From positions 43,412,475 through 43,476,474 of the forward strand of contig NW_026622808.1 in the NCBI RefSeq assembly GCF_023065955.2: DNA of 64,000 nucleotides. The letters run 5' to 3'. Under the pieces are notes generated by a model, which was given only the letters and a program-made list of their open reading frames with translations, searched no databases and was not told the DNA's origin. The number at the start of each line of letters is the position of its first letter. The first letter of the stretch is position 1. A program made the position numbers and the translations under genes. Source of the DNA: Ursus arctos (Eukaryota > Chordata > Mammalia > Carnivora > Ursidae). Positions 23,986 to 34,900 of this stretch are shown here, in pieces.

Positions 23986-24254
23986 CCCCCCACATCTGGC
24001 ATTCTGGGAGGTTCTCCTGGATTAAAGTGGTGAGCTAAAAGGAATTTCTCATTTCTGCCTGCAAAATCTTCCATTAGACCTTTTGCCCAGATGTGGTGGT
24101 GGTGGTGATGGTGATGCTGGTGATTTTGGTGATGGAGGTATTTGTGGTGATTGGGCGTGATGATGAGGGAGGTGGTCATAAGGATTTTGACGATGGCGCC
24201 CTTGTGTTTACTGTTACCATGTGATAGTCACAGCACTAAGTACTTTCCCTGCCT
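23986..24254. repeat. Direct duplication, copy 2
   Basis: Second copy of the 23124-23397 block, offset by 862 bp. Its right end continues into an antisense MIR, whereas copy 1 switches to other sequence at the same point. Confidence 0.95.
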
Positions 24255-24410
24255 TATCTCATGTAACCTTCTTCTTAATTCCCTATCATATCATCCCTCT
24301 TAATGGGCAGATTTTAGTTGACCTAGGGCTTTAACGCGAGAAATGGCATGCTGAGGTCAGAATCCAGACCTGCCTCAGCTCCTGATTGCTTTGTGTACTG
24401 ACCCTCAGAG
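24200..24410 (-). repeat. MIR SINE, antisense
   Basis: gatagtcacagcactaagta ctttccctgccttatctcat gtaacc, and gctgaggtcagaatccagac follow the complement of MIR. Its left part is inside duplication copy 2. Confidence 0.7.
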
Positions 24411-24715
24411 AGTTCCTGACGGTCTGACCTGGCTGCCATGCCAGTTACTTCTGGGGCTCCTAGGCTAAGCTCAGCGATGGGCACATTTGTCTTGGAGCTT
24501 CCCCTTCACTTACGGAAGCAGAGATATGAACACTGTTTCCAACACTAACATGGCCCCTTCTAAAGCCCTGCCCAGGGATCGATGTGGAGTAAGCCTGGGC
24601 TTTGAAGGTGGGATCCAAGTGGCCACGTGGCTTCAGCACAAGTCCCATGATGGTTTACGTCCATGTTTTAAAGACCTGTGATTTCTACAGTACATCCTTC
24701 TTAGGCTGAAACTCT
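24411..24715. other. No recognised feature
   Basis: Unassigned intron between MIR and L2 relics. Confidence 0.5.
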
Positions 24716-24719
24716 TGCT

Positions 24720-25145
24720 GTGTTTAAACTCTCTGATCATCTGACAGTCCAGACCTCATGCTCTCTTTCTGGATTCCTGGCCCTCAAGGCTGATATTTCT
24801 TTGCCTGAAATTTTCTTCCCCTGCTCTCCCACCCCGTGTGGCCAATCTTCGCTGTTAATTTTCCTCTGCATCTCAGCTTAGCTGCTTTCTTCTAGAGAAC
24901 TTTAGACCTCCAACTGCCTTTTCGGGTGCCTCTCCTCAGTGTTCTTGGGTCACCTTCTCCTTTCATAGGCTCTGTCACGGTGTGCTTGTTTCCTCCTTGT
25001 CTTTCTTTTGAGACCATGAGCTTCCTGGAGATGGGAACTGTTGTGCCCTCATTCATCCCTGTATACTCAGCATTCAGCGTTGGGCTTGGTACAAGGAAGG
25101 TGCTAGGTAAATATTAGTTGCCTCCTTGAATGAATTCATGCCATG
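24720..25145 (+). repeat. LINE L2 3' end, sense
   Basis: ccagacctcatgctctcttt, ttgcctgaaattttcttccc, gagaccatgagcttcctgga, ttcatccctgtatactcagc and aggtgctaggtaaatattag ttg are L2 3' blocks in order, reaching the L2 terminus with gaatgaattca. Confidence 0.85.
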
Positions 25146-26445
25146 TTTGTGTCTCTGAACCATTTAAGGAGCATAGGATAAAGAGTTAAGGTTGTTACCT
25201 TTTATCGTAGGCCCACATTGTAAAAGGGTCAAATCCTTTACTCACATACAGTTAACCAGGATGTAGTAAAAATAAAAATAAATTTCCAATTGGAAGATAC
25301 TCTTGAGGGTATACCTTTTTTTTTTTTTTGGTCATTGAGCAACATGTGTCAAGGAGGTTATTAGGGTAATGAGGGTAATAAGTTCATCAGTTTGAAATTT
25401 TCATTTTTAGCAGACAGAAGGCATAAGGAAAAGCAAAACTCATTTTCCTACTCTGTTTAATTTGATCATATAAGATTATCTCGACAAATACAAGGAAGCC
25501 CAATATGTTTTTTCATTAGGCTTCTATATTTATTTTGTAGAATCAACGCTGTAGGTACACCTCCAGCATTTTGCCTTCCAAAATGCAATATTGTTTATTT
25601 TCATATCCTATTTTCTCTCTCCAGCAGCACACATCAAGACTTTTTAAATCAACATTCAATTATCACCAAATGACTTTTCTGCCTATTCCAGAATGATTTT
25701 AATGTGGTGGTGTTTATTTTATTAAAGAATTTTTATATCTGCCTTGGGATAATGCAATTAGAGTTTGTCCTCTTACGCAGTCACTACAGAGCCCTTTGAA
25801 GGAGAGCATAAAGAAACACAACAGGGAAGGAAAGTGGTTTTGTTTTATTTTTAAAGGACAGATAAGATTGTCCTGTGCTTTAAAAGGTCTTTTTTGGCCC
25901 TCTGTTGAAAATTCAGCAACTTAGGGGACTCGTGTGTGTGTAGAATTTAGGACATCTTGATTTAGGTGTAGAAAAACAAGCTTACGTCAGGGCTTAGTTT
26001 TACTTCTAAGGTTCTGCCAGTTTTATTATCGGGATCATGATAGCCTCTCATGGGTTCCAAAAAAGTAAAAAAAGACCCCACTTGCATCCAAGGGGTGGTA
26101 TGATTTTGTTAGAAAATACATGAAAGAGAAAACAAAATTATCAGCGAAATGCAGTTTTGAAATCTCTGTCAGAGCCCGTTAGAAAACAGGGCAGCTTGTT
26201 GAAAATCATGGTGGGCTAGCGTGCAGAGTTAATGTGTATAAAGAGCTAGAAGCAACATGTAAGATTGAGGTGGGAATTTTCACTTTACTTGGGTAAGACA
26301 TTTGCGGGGGTACTCCGTTCCCAGGGATAATGGAGCCAACACCCTCTTATCCAGCCACGAGTCCCTCTTTCTCTCCTTCGGCTTTCTCTTTGCAACCTGT
26401 CAGAGTGACTATCACATTTCAAATGCTGCCCCTTTTCGGAGGCAG
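25146..26445. other. No recognised feature
   Basis: Intron with a 17-bp T run at about 25315-25330. No exon or named element. Confidence 0.5.
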
Positions 26446-26459
26446 GATGGCCGGAATCT

Positions 26460-26690
26460 GATTGTGAATGCAGATTCTCACCTTTGCTGCTTAGTTGCTG
26501 TGCAGTAGGGAGCAAGTCACATAACCTCTCTGTGCTCAGTTTCCCCATCTTTAACGTTCATAGTGGTGCTTCTCTTTGGTGATTATTGTAGGATGAAAGG
26601 AGCTGTGGCATTTAGAGCAGTTAGTTCAGGGCCAGCCACACAGTAAATACTTCAGAAATCTTAGCTGTGGCTATTCATAAAAAATAAAAA
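26460..26690 (+). repeat. MIR SINE, sense
   Basis: gggagcaagtcacataacct ctctgtgctcagtttcccca tctttaa, then gattattgtaggatgaaagg and gccacacagtaaatacttc. These are clear MIR blocks. Confidence 0.9.
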
Positions 26691-26744
26691 TAATCAATAG
26701 CATATATTATGCAGCCATATTGTCATTATTGTTAATATCCTTCT

Positions 26745-26960
26745 AGTCTCAGATATGTCATTGCTCAACCCAAATGCCAGCTCTTCCATTAAGCTTTCCC
26801 TCGTCACCCATTGGAATTAATTACCCTTCTGTATTCTTATTTACTTTTTCCTGTATGTTTATTATAGCCCTTAATACTTAATGGATTTTATTATGTATGT
26901 CCTGGAAACTTGGGACCATTTCTTACCCATCCTTTTAATCAAGGCTGAGCAAAGTAATTT
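26745..26960 (+). repeat. LINE L2 3' end, sense
   Basis: cagctcttccattaagcttt ccctcgtcaccc, gtattcttatttactttttc and tatgtcctggaaacttggga cc follow L2 3' order with decay. Confidence 0.65.
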
Positions 26961-27850
26961 ATTTTAAATTAAACAGCATGGTGGTAGAGGAGAGGATAAA
27001 AGAGTGTAACCCGGATGAGTGTTTTAATTTGCTTTCATCTCAAGAATGGGGAGGGGGTGGTGTTGGGGATGAGGGCAGCCATTTCGTGAAATCCTCAAGA
27101 GTTGTCCCAGAATGCTACCTTGATTCTTAGCCGTGTGTTTGAATGTTAGCTTTCAAATGATGCAAACTCTGTCTTAGGTCGCATATTCCTTATCCAATTC
27201 AGGAAGAAGTTTCCCCAGATGGAAAGCCTTGAATTATTTATGCAGTGTTTATCTCTGAGTTTACTTCCCATCACAACCAATTAAGGCTATTTGGTTTCAT
27301 TAAAAATAGCATTTTCTCATTTGGGAAAACATTTATCTGAAGGAAATTTAAATTTACCCACTTGGAGGCTCGAAGGCTGGTGTCGGGTTAGCCGACAGCC
27401 CTCAGCCAAGAAACAGAAAAGGAAACTGATACATTTTTCTCCTCACTGGACTTTTTTATTCCTTTTAATTCTTCAAAGGACAAGAATTATGTAGCGTCCA
27501 ACCTCATTTTGTCCAGTTTTTAGATTTGAATCTCTGTAAGTCAGAAAGCATATAAATGGCGCGTGTAGGTAGATGGCACATCTCTGAAAGCTACCGTTCT
27601 CTCTACCCTGTCAAGGGCCCTTAGTCATGAATTGTAACACTTTAGTACATGGAGAGTGGGGACAGTCACTCAGCACTTACCAATGTTCCCCAGTCACTAT
27701 CTTGAATAAAATATGTTAATTTTCTCTTATTAGGTCATGACCTGTATAACTCATGGTTCTGAGCTCCTCCCTACCCCTAAACCTAGTGAAGTTCCATTGA
27801 AAAATGTACTCAAGCTTTATCTTTTACAGTGCAAGCTTTGCATTAATTCA
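26961..27850. other. No recognised feature
   Basis: Unassigned intron sequence. Confidence 0.5.
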
Positions 27851-27865
27851 TAGTTGCCATTTTTT

Positions 27866-27873
27866 TAGAAGAT

Positions 27874-27912
<39 letters not shown>

Positions 27913-28080
27913 TTTTAGAGAGGGGGTGTGGGGAAGCGGGCAGAGGAAGAGAGAGAGGGAATCTCAAGTAGACTCCCCTCTGAGCACAGAGCCCAACATG
28001 GGGTTCAATCTCATGACCCTGAGATCGTGACCTGAGCTGAAATCAAGAGTCGGTTTCCCAACCAATTAAGCCACCACCAA
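27866..28080 (-). mobile_element. SINEC, minus orientation, long (TTTA)n
   Basis: Starts agaagatttatttatttatt with about 12 TTTA units, then gggttcaatctcatgaccct body. The usual head at the right end is degraded (aattaagccaccacc). Flanks tagttgccatttttt (27851-27865) and tagatgctgtttttt (28081-28095) look like a decayed target duplication. Confidence 0.93.
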
Positions 28081-28095
28081 TAGATGCTGTTTTTT

Positions 28096-28682
28096 AAAAA
28101 AATTTATTTCATTTAAATTCAGTTAATTAACATATAGTGTCTTACTAGTTTCAGAGGTAGAGTTCAGTGACTCATCAATTGCATATAACACCCAGTGCTC
28201 ATTACATCACGTGTCCTCCTTAATGCCCAACACCCAGTTACCCCATCCCCCCACCCACCGCCCCTCCAGCAACCTCAAGTTTCTTTCCTATAGTTCTCTT
28301 ATGGTTTGTCTCCTTCCCTTATTTCATCTCATTTTATTTTTCCGTCCCTTCCCCTAATGATCCTCTGTTTTGTTTCTTAAATGCCACATATGAATGACGT
28401 CATATAATTGCCTTTCTCTGATTGACTTACTTCACTTAGCATAATACCCTCTGGTTCCACCCATATTGTTGCAAATGGCAAGATTTCATTTTTTTGATGT
28501 CTGAGTAGTATTCCATATTGTGTGTGTGTGTGCATGTGTGCGTATCACATCTTCTTTATCCATTCATCTGTCGATGGACATCCGGGCCCTTGCCCTAATT
28601 TGGCTGTTGTCGATATAAACACTGGGGCGCAGGTGCCCCTTTGAATCCCTACGTTTGTATCCTTTGGGTAAGTACCTAGCAG
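28096..28682 (-). mobile_element. 5'-truncated carnivore L1, minus orientation
   Basis: Complement of the 3' untranslated region of carnivore L1: attcagttaattaacatata gtgt near the poly-A end, acacccagtgctcattacat, ggttccacccatattgttgc and agtagtattccatattgtgt. About 590 bp remain, with no intact ORF. A target duplication is visible: tagatgctgttttt at 28081-28094 and tagatgctattttt at 28683-28696, one mismatch. Incapable of autonomous transposition. Confidence 0.92.
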
Positions 28683-28696
28683 TAGATGCTATTTTT

Positions 28697-29784
28697 GAAA
28701 TGAGACTGAGTTACACTGTAGTTGGGCAAAGTGAGACAAAGGAGTAGGGCCAAAGACTGAGTGACTGTCCAGCCAGGGCATCTCAGGGACAGGGTTCCAG
28801 CTGGACCACCACAGTCTTGGGTTCTTCATTAGGTGGCTGATCTGAGAGGTTCTCTGTTTCCTCCCCTTCCCCATCTGAGATGGTTGCATAAAGCAGCCTT
28901 TGCCTCCCGCTGTTGTTATTGAAGGCCTTATCTATCAACTACGGGATGCTTCAGTTACCTCACCAGGGCACCTTCCATGACAGACCTTCTGCAGAAGGCC
29001 AGTTATCACCTGTCGGGTGAGAGTGGTGTTGGGGCAGAACTTAAGATCGGTTCATGTTGCTCTTTCCTCCAAAAGATGTCCTTGTGCATTTGCGTCTCCT
29101 CTGCTCTATCTATGGTTTGAAGGTACATGCCGGGGTATACCCTGCAGGATTTCTTCGGTTTTTCTCTCTTCCATGTGACTGTCCACCTTCCACTGACCTT
29201 TTCTCTTTCAGAAGGATAACAGCACTATGTGATGGAAGAATTGTAAGTGCCTTCTGTGTATAGCTCCTGAGCCCATGCTAGACCTCACTACCTGATCATA
29301 GAATCCTTTCCCCTGAGTTTAATAGGATTTCCTAATCCTTCTGGAAGATTGGAGCCAAGCAGCCACCACAATTAGTCAGCATGCGCATGCTACATTAAAC
29401 CTATTTGCTACCTTTGATTCAAGTTCAACTCTTTCTTCCCGAGTTCAGCCTGGGGGAGCTTTCTGTCTCTTGCCATTATGTGCTGATTTAAAAAAAAAAA
29501 AAAAATCAGACTCTCAGAATTCATGTATCACCTCAATCTGAACGAGTTACATTTCCTCACTAGTCACAGATTTCCCAAAAATCTCTGTCTGTGTCAGCTA
29601 CACCTCAAAGGGAAAAAAAATCTTTTGTGTGATTTCATTCGGAGGAAGAATATTGAAAAAATCTTTTGGGAAGATCATCTTTGAGTTTAGTAGTAGATAT
29701 TGGTTAGTTATTGGGCTCGTTTCGACCCCTCCTTGTAGGATGTTGTAGACCTGCTGTGTGCACTGGGAAAATATGCTCATAAGA
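28697..29784. other. No recognised feature
   Basis: Unassigned intron with a 16-bp A run near 29490. Confidence 0.5.
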
Positions 29785-29789
29785 ACCAC

Positions 29790-29970
29790 CACACTTTATT
29801 CGGCACTTACTGGGTGCGGGATTGTGTGCTGAGCTAATTATGAACATCATGGCATTTAATTCTCATAAATGTGCTAAGTAGGTAATATTACCATCCCGTA
29901 TTATGGATGATATAAGTGGGGCTTGGAGAGGATAATCGGAGCCCAGAATTAAAACCCCTATCTGCTGGAT
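29790..29970 (-). repeat. MIR SINE, antisense
   Basis: cacttactgggtgcgggatt gtgtgctgagc, catttaattctcataaatgt and ggcttggagaggataatcg are antisense MIR blocks. Confidence 0.75.
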
Positions 29971-31718
29971 TTGCATCTTCATCTCGAAATTAAATCCTAC
30001 TCTTTTCTGTTTAAAATACACTGTCTGACACAACCCCATCGACTTCTGTCTCATTGCCTCGTGCTGAATGCAGGGATTTATTTGGATTTCTTGTTTCACA
30101 TGCCCAGCTTCCTATTATTTACATAGTATCCCTGAATGCCTTGCTCACAGTTTCAGACTTGCATGAAGTTCAAGTTTTTTCTACCCCATTCAGCTGTCAC
30201 CTTATATAATATGCATTTCCCTCTCTCTTTCATGCTGGATGTCAGTGTTGGCTTCCTCAGAGATAGCACATGCGTCAGGATGGTAGGACCCCTTTGTCCC
30301 AGATATAAATCATTCTAGCAGAGGCCTTTGAGTTCATCAGTACATTAAGCTTGACTTTTCCTCTCCTTACCACTCCCTCCCCTGCCTTCTTAAAACAGAT
30401 TTCAGGTTGAGACTTACAGGAATGCAAAAAAAAAAAAAAAAAAAAAAAGCCAGCACAGTTCTTGAGCTCCAGTCTGCAGTTACAACAGTGGGATGCATAG
30501 CTAATTTCACTCATATTTTTGTCAATGTGCATTAGCAACCTGACACTCCATTAATTACTATATTTCATATTGGGAAGTGAAACTCGCTTTTCTTAGAAGC
30601 CTGCTGAAAGTAAGACAATTACCTCTGCAAGCTGCCTCTGAGTGTTTCATATTTAATATAACATGTTAACATAATAATGTTGTTTTATGGAGAAAAGAGG
30701 GTGAATTATATACTGATGTTAAAAAAGCCTGCTCTAAAAAAGAAAGAAAAGAAGGTGACAATGAATGTTGCTCTTTCCCAGGATTAGGGAAAACACACCC
30801 ACATGAGGCAGCGTCTACACATAAGCCAAAAAAAACCCCAAATCTAGTCAGGTGCAGGTGAGTAATGGGTGTTGTAACCTGCTCGTTTGGCAATTTATAA
30901 CTTTACTGTTACCTGCCTATGACTCTTAGGGGGTTGGGGGTATGGGGGACAGAACAGTCTAGTTCTCCTGAGATGTGTATTTTGTGACCACTAAGTGTAG
31001 ACATAATAGGTAGAAGTAAATCCTTCTGTCTGTTCAGCGGAAAACTACAGTAGCTTTTTATCACCTCTTATAAAGTTGAGTGGTAGGAAAACACTGTAAT
31101 GTTATCAACAGGAAGGGTAACTTTTGTAAATGTGTGTCTTCTTACCACCTTTTAAATTTACCACCCAGTCTCTCTGAGTCCCTGGGAGCCCCTGGAGCAC
31201 ATGCAGACTGAAATTGAAGGGAACTGTTGTGGTCCTCTATTCTCCATCGACAATCTTGCAAGTTACCAGCATTACATAATTGCTGTGTCATCACATTTTA
31301 TTTGATCTGTAAAGGTGAACACGTTCTGTTTCCCCTCTCGCAAGGAACAAAGCCAGAGATATGTATAATTCAAAAATTGGTCCAGTGAAGGCACATAACT
31401 TTCATTTAATTAAAGGCCTGAGTAAAGGAAGTTTAAGATAAGCTTGAACAAGTGGCCCACTGCCTGTCTCTCCCCTTTTCAGAGGGATACAATGTAGAAC
31501 TGAATTTTTATGCACTGAATGAGGAAACAGAAAAAAGGAGAAATGACTTTGACACAAATTTGAAGTTGATAACCTTGAAAAACAGTGTGAGAAAGAGAAG
31601 ATCCTGAAAAGTAACTTTTTAAAAAACAGGATCTAGGAAAAGAAGACTCTCTCATTGGACCTCTTTTGTATACTTCTAACTCACTATTGATTGACTTCCT
31701 CTCGATTTGAGATTTATA
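29971..31718. other. Unassigned intron with a 23-bp poly-A
   Basis: No exon recognised. An A run lies at 30426-30448, preceded by a short stretch (aggttgagacttacagg) that could be an L1M 3' piece, but this is too short to call. Confidence 0.5.
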
Positions 31719-31720
31719 TA

Positions 31721-32175
31721 GAGTAGTCCCCCCTTGTTCCTGGAGGGTACATTCCAAGACCCTCTGGATGTCTGAAACCATGGATCGTACTGAACATTTT
31801 TATATACTAAGTTTTTTTCCTATATATACATACCTATAAAGTTTAATTCATAAACTAGGCACAAAGATTAACCACAACAATAAAATAGAAGTTATAACAA
31901 TATACTGTAAAAAAAAGTTATGTGAATGCGGTTTCTTTCTCTCAGAATATCTAATGGTACTGTACTCTTTCTTCTTTGTGTCTTGATGGGAGATGATAAA
32001 ATGCCTATGTGATGAGATGAAGTAAGATGAATGACACAGGCGTTGTGACCTAGTGCTAGGCTACTACTGACCTTCTGATGATACATCAGAACAAAGATCC
32101 TCTGCTTTGGACTAGGGTTGACCACAGGTAACTGAAACCATGGAAAGCAAAACCATGAATAAGGAGGGAAGACAG
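31721..32175 (+). mobile_element. MER2 DNA transposon (Tc1/mariner, Tigger family), near complete
   Basis: Left terminus gagtagtccccccttgttcc; right terminus is its inverted counterpart ending ataaggagggaagacag. TA dinucleotides flank both ends (31719-31720 and 32176-32177), the canonical target. Internal blocks ttatgtgaatgcggtttctt, gatgataaaatgcctatgtg and ggctactactgaccttctg match recalled MER2. It has no transposase ORF and is inactive. Confidence 0.92.
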
Positions 32176-32229
32176 TAATGTGAACAGCATGTTTGCGTTT
32201 ATAAGGCTATGCTCCAGATTATACATGCC

Positions 32230-32435
32230 TTTTTTTTTTTTTTTTTAAGATTTATTGAATTTTTCGAGGGAGTGCGTGGGGGTGGATGAGCAGAAGGGAT
32301 GGGAGAGGTAGAGAAACTCCAGGCGACTCCACACTGAGTGTGGAGCCCGACCCCCTCAATCTCACGATCCTGAGATCATGACCCGAGCTGAAGCCAAGAG
32401 TTGGACGTCTGTCCAGCTGTGCCACCCAGGTGCCC
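32230..32435 (-). mobile_element. SINEC, minus orientation
   Basis: T run then aagatttattgaatttttcg, ctcctgagatcatgacccg-type body and gccacccaggtgccc head at the right. Flanks atacatgcc and atatgcatgc are a probable decayed target duplication. Confidence 0.93.
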
Positions 32436-32439
32436 ATAT

Positions 32440-33573
32440 GCATGCTTCTTTGTGCCTTGAAAATGCATTTTAGTTTATAGAATTTCTCCATTTCCAAATA
32501 AATTAATGAGGTGCTTAGTCATTTGATATACTGAGTAGAGAAGAGTTTGTTCAGAAGTAATTTTGAATGTCTCAGTCTGGTAAAAAATGTCTTTCCCATT
32601 TGAGGTATTTACATGGCAGTGCATGTTTAATGAGTTTACTTTGAAGATGCTCGCTGTTGCACATGATCAAATGCATCTTTGCTCAGTAAGTTTCTAAGTG
32701 ATATGCACGATTTTCACTGTCTTGCGCCCATTAAAATCATCAACTGGTTTTGTAGGTTTTTGCTTATCTTTGCTAGATAAGTAGCGAAAGATGCCAGGAG
32801 GTAATTTGGTCTTGAACTTGCATGGGTTCGCAATACCATGACGGGTTGATGGGAAAACTTCTAGGGAAACTTAGATGTAGAACCCTTTATGAACTCTGCA
32901 GTACTCAGCTTGCATGGTAAGTCAAAAGGAATTCAAAGCAGAGAAGAAAAATATTCCTGAGCTGTTGAGATAAATCCTGAGGAAAGCTAAAATTTGTTGG
33001 CTGAAGTACAGTGGTGTTGGGAAGTAATTTTCACGTGACTTTCTGTAGAATTTATCTTGTTTCTCTTGGACGTTGAAACACATCAAGAATGGTGTTAAAG
33101 TAGGAAAATATTAGAAATAACTGAATGTGTGATTAAATTGACACCAAGGAGTTTTTTTTAAAGCTGACAACGGACTGAAAAATTAAGCTTGTTCAGTGTT
33201 TTAGTGGACATCAGTACTATCAGAAGAAGGATAAGATCTAAATAGGGAAATTATTAAAAGAGGTACAACAGGTAAAACACAATAAATCTATTATATGAAG
33301 AAAAATAAGATACAGTGATTCTTGACTTGTATGGAAAATAATAGAAATACAGAGTTGGCAGCTGCTTGAGAGACAACCCGGTGGCTTTGATTTTTTTTTT
33401 TTTTTACGGAAGAAAATTAACAAACGGGGATAATAATGGCTTGCAAAGTTGTGTTACCATCGTTTTGATTGGGAACTACAGAAGCCTTAAGAAAAATCTG
33501 GGAATTTAGCGGCTCACTTAAGTGCAAAGTCCAGGGGTAGGATCAGTTTATGACCATAAAGACAAGTTATCAG
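32440..33573. other. No recognised feature
   Basis: Unassigned intron with a T run at about 33391-33405. Confidence 0.5.
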
Positions 33574-33587
33574 GAATCTCTCTCTGT

Positions 33588-33780
33588 GGGGCACCTGAGT
33601 GGCTCAGTGGGTTAAGCATCTGCCTTCGGCTCAGGTCCATGATCCCAAGGTTCTGGGTTCGAGCCCCACATCAGGCTCCCTCTCCCTCTGCTGCTCCCCC
33701 TGCGTGTGTGCTCTCTCTCTCTCTCTCTCTCTCTCTGACAAATGAATAAATAAAATCTTTTTTAAAAAATGTTTTTAAAG
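33588..33780 (+). mobile_element. SINEC, sense
   Basis: ggggcacctgagtggctcag head, gttcgagccccacatcaggc body, a pure (CT)n at 33711-33736 and an A-rich tail. Flanks aatctctctctgtg (33574-33587) and tatctctctctatg (33781-33794) match at 12 of 14 positions. Confidence 0.95.
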
Positions 33781-34285
33781 TATCTCTCTCTATGGTCTGG
33801 CTCGTCTTCCCAAGCAGGCAGTCTTCTTGGGGGTGCCTGTACTCCAGCTAATGTCGTCCTAGGTTCAAATCTCATAGAAAAGAGAATTCTTCCTTAAATA
33901 CTTCTAGGAAATTTTGTATTGAATTTTGTCTTCCTCTGAACGGATCACATTTCCATCAATCCAAGGCTCCATAGGAAACTTTTCTTCTAAGAGTGGGGAG
34001 GGAATCGCTATCCAAAGAAAACCACAGCTTGGTTGTCAGAGGTGAGGGTCAAACCTCCAGGTGTCCCAGAGGCGGTACATAAGGCTACTTCGGGCAGAAC
34101 TCATGCTCACCTCCGGGTGTCCTGACTCTATGACATCAGGCCGCCGTTCTTTCCATTGGGACCATTAATCCTACAAACAATTACATGTCATCTGTGAGCA
34201 AGGTATAGAAGGTAGCGGCAAGTTTCACTACCAAATCGATCCCAGTTTGGATTGGAGACACACTAGGCTACTAGTGTCCAAAGCT
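33781..34285. other. No recognised feature
   Basis: Unassigned intron sequence. Confidence 0.5.
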
Positions 34286-34289
34286 GGCT

Positions 34290-34625
34290 GCCATGGGCAC
34301 AGCTCCTCTGGACTCGCTAGATCAGAATTTCTGGCACAGGAGCCCAGAAATGTGCTCTTTCCACAGGCTTCCTTCTTTTTTTTTTTTTTTTTAAGATTTA
34401 TTCATTTATTCAACAGAGATAGAGACAGCCAGCGAGAGAGGGAACACAAGCAGGGGGAGTGGGAGAGGAAGAAGCAGGCTCCCAGCAGAGGAGCCTGATG
34501 TGGGGCTCGATCCCATAATGCCGGGATCACGCCCTGAGCCAAAGGCAGACGCTTAACCGCTGTGCCACCCAGGTGCCCCCTCCACAGGCTTCCTGATGAG
34601 GAACTAACTACTGTGATAGAAAGGA
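34290..34625. repeat. hAT-type DNA-transposon relic split by a SINE (tentative)
   Basis: gatcagaatttctggcacag, gagcccagaaatgtgctctt and, beyond the SINE, aggcttcctgatgagg resemble the MER20/Charlie-type 'aatctctgggg...cccagaaatctgca...caggtgat' order. The young SINE at 34374-34580 interrupts it. Confidence 0.5.
34374..34580 (-). mobile_element. SINEC, ursid-type, minus orientation
   Basis: T run, gccagcgagagagggaacac aagcagggggagtgggag, ctcgatcccataatgccggg and cgcttaaccgctgtgccacc. Perfect 14-bp target duplication tccacaggcttcct at 34360-34373 and 34581-34594, so insertion is young. Confidence 0.97.
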
Positions 34626-34734
34626 GTGTTCTAAGTGCAGAAAAAAATGTCTTTCTATTAGTCATTTACAGATTATTTTCTATCATATATGCAAACCGAG
34701 TTGGAATTTCTCAAAGCTAAGGGCATAGAATACC

Positions 34735-34900
34735 TGATTTGGAGTTAAACTTTCCAGATTCCAGGACCCCTAAAGGAATTTCTGATTTTAGGCTTAGGAA
34801 TCTATATTTTTTTAAGCTACTCAGGGGAATTCTGATACATGATAAAATTATTCTCTGAAGTGAGCTGCATACCCTTGAACCACTGGGGCTCCGAGAAGAG
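34735..34900 (-). repeat. hAT-Charlie relic (MER20-like)
   Basis: aaggaatttctgattttagg, aggaatctatatttttttaa and gaaccactggggctccg resemble MER20/MER5-group blocks in complement orientation. Diverged. Confidence 0.5.
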
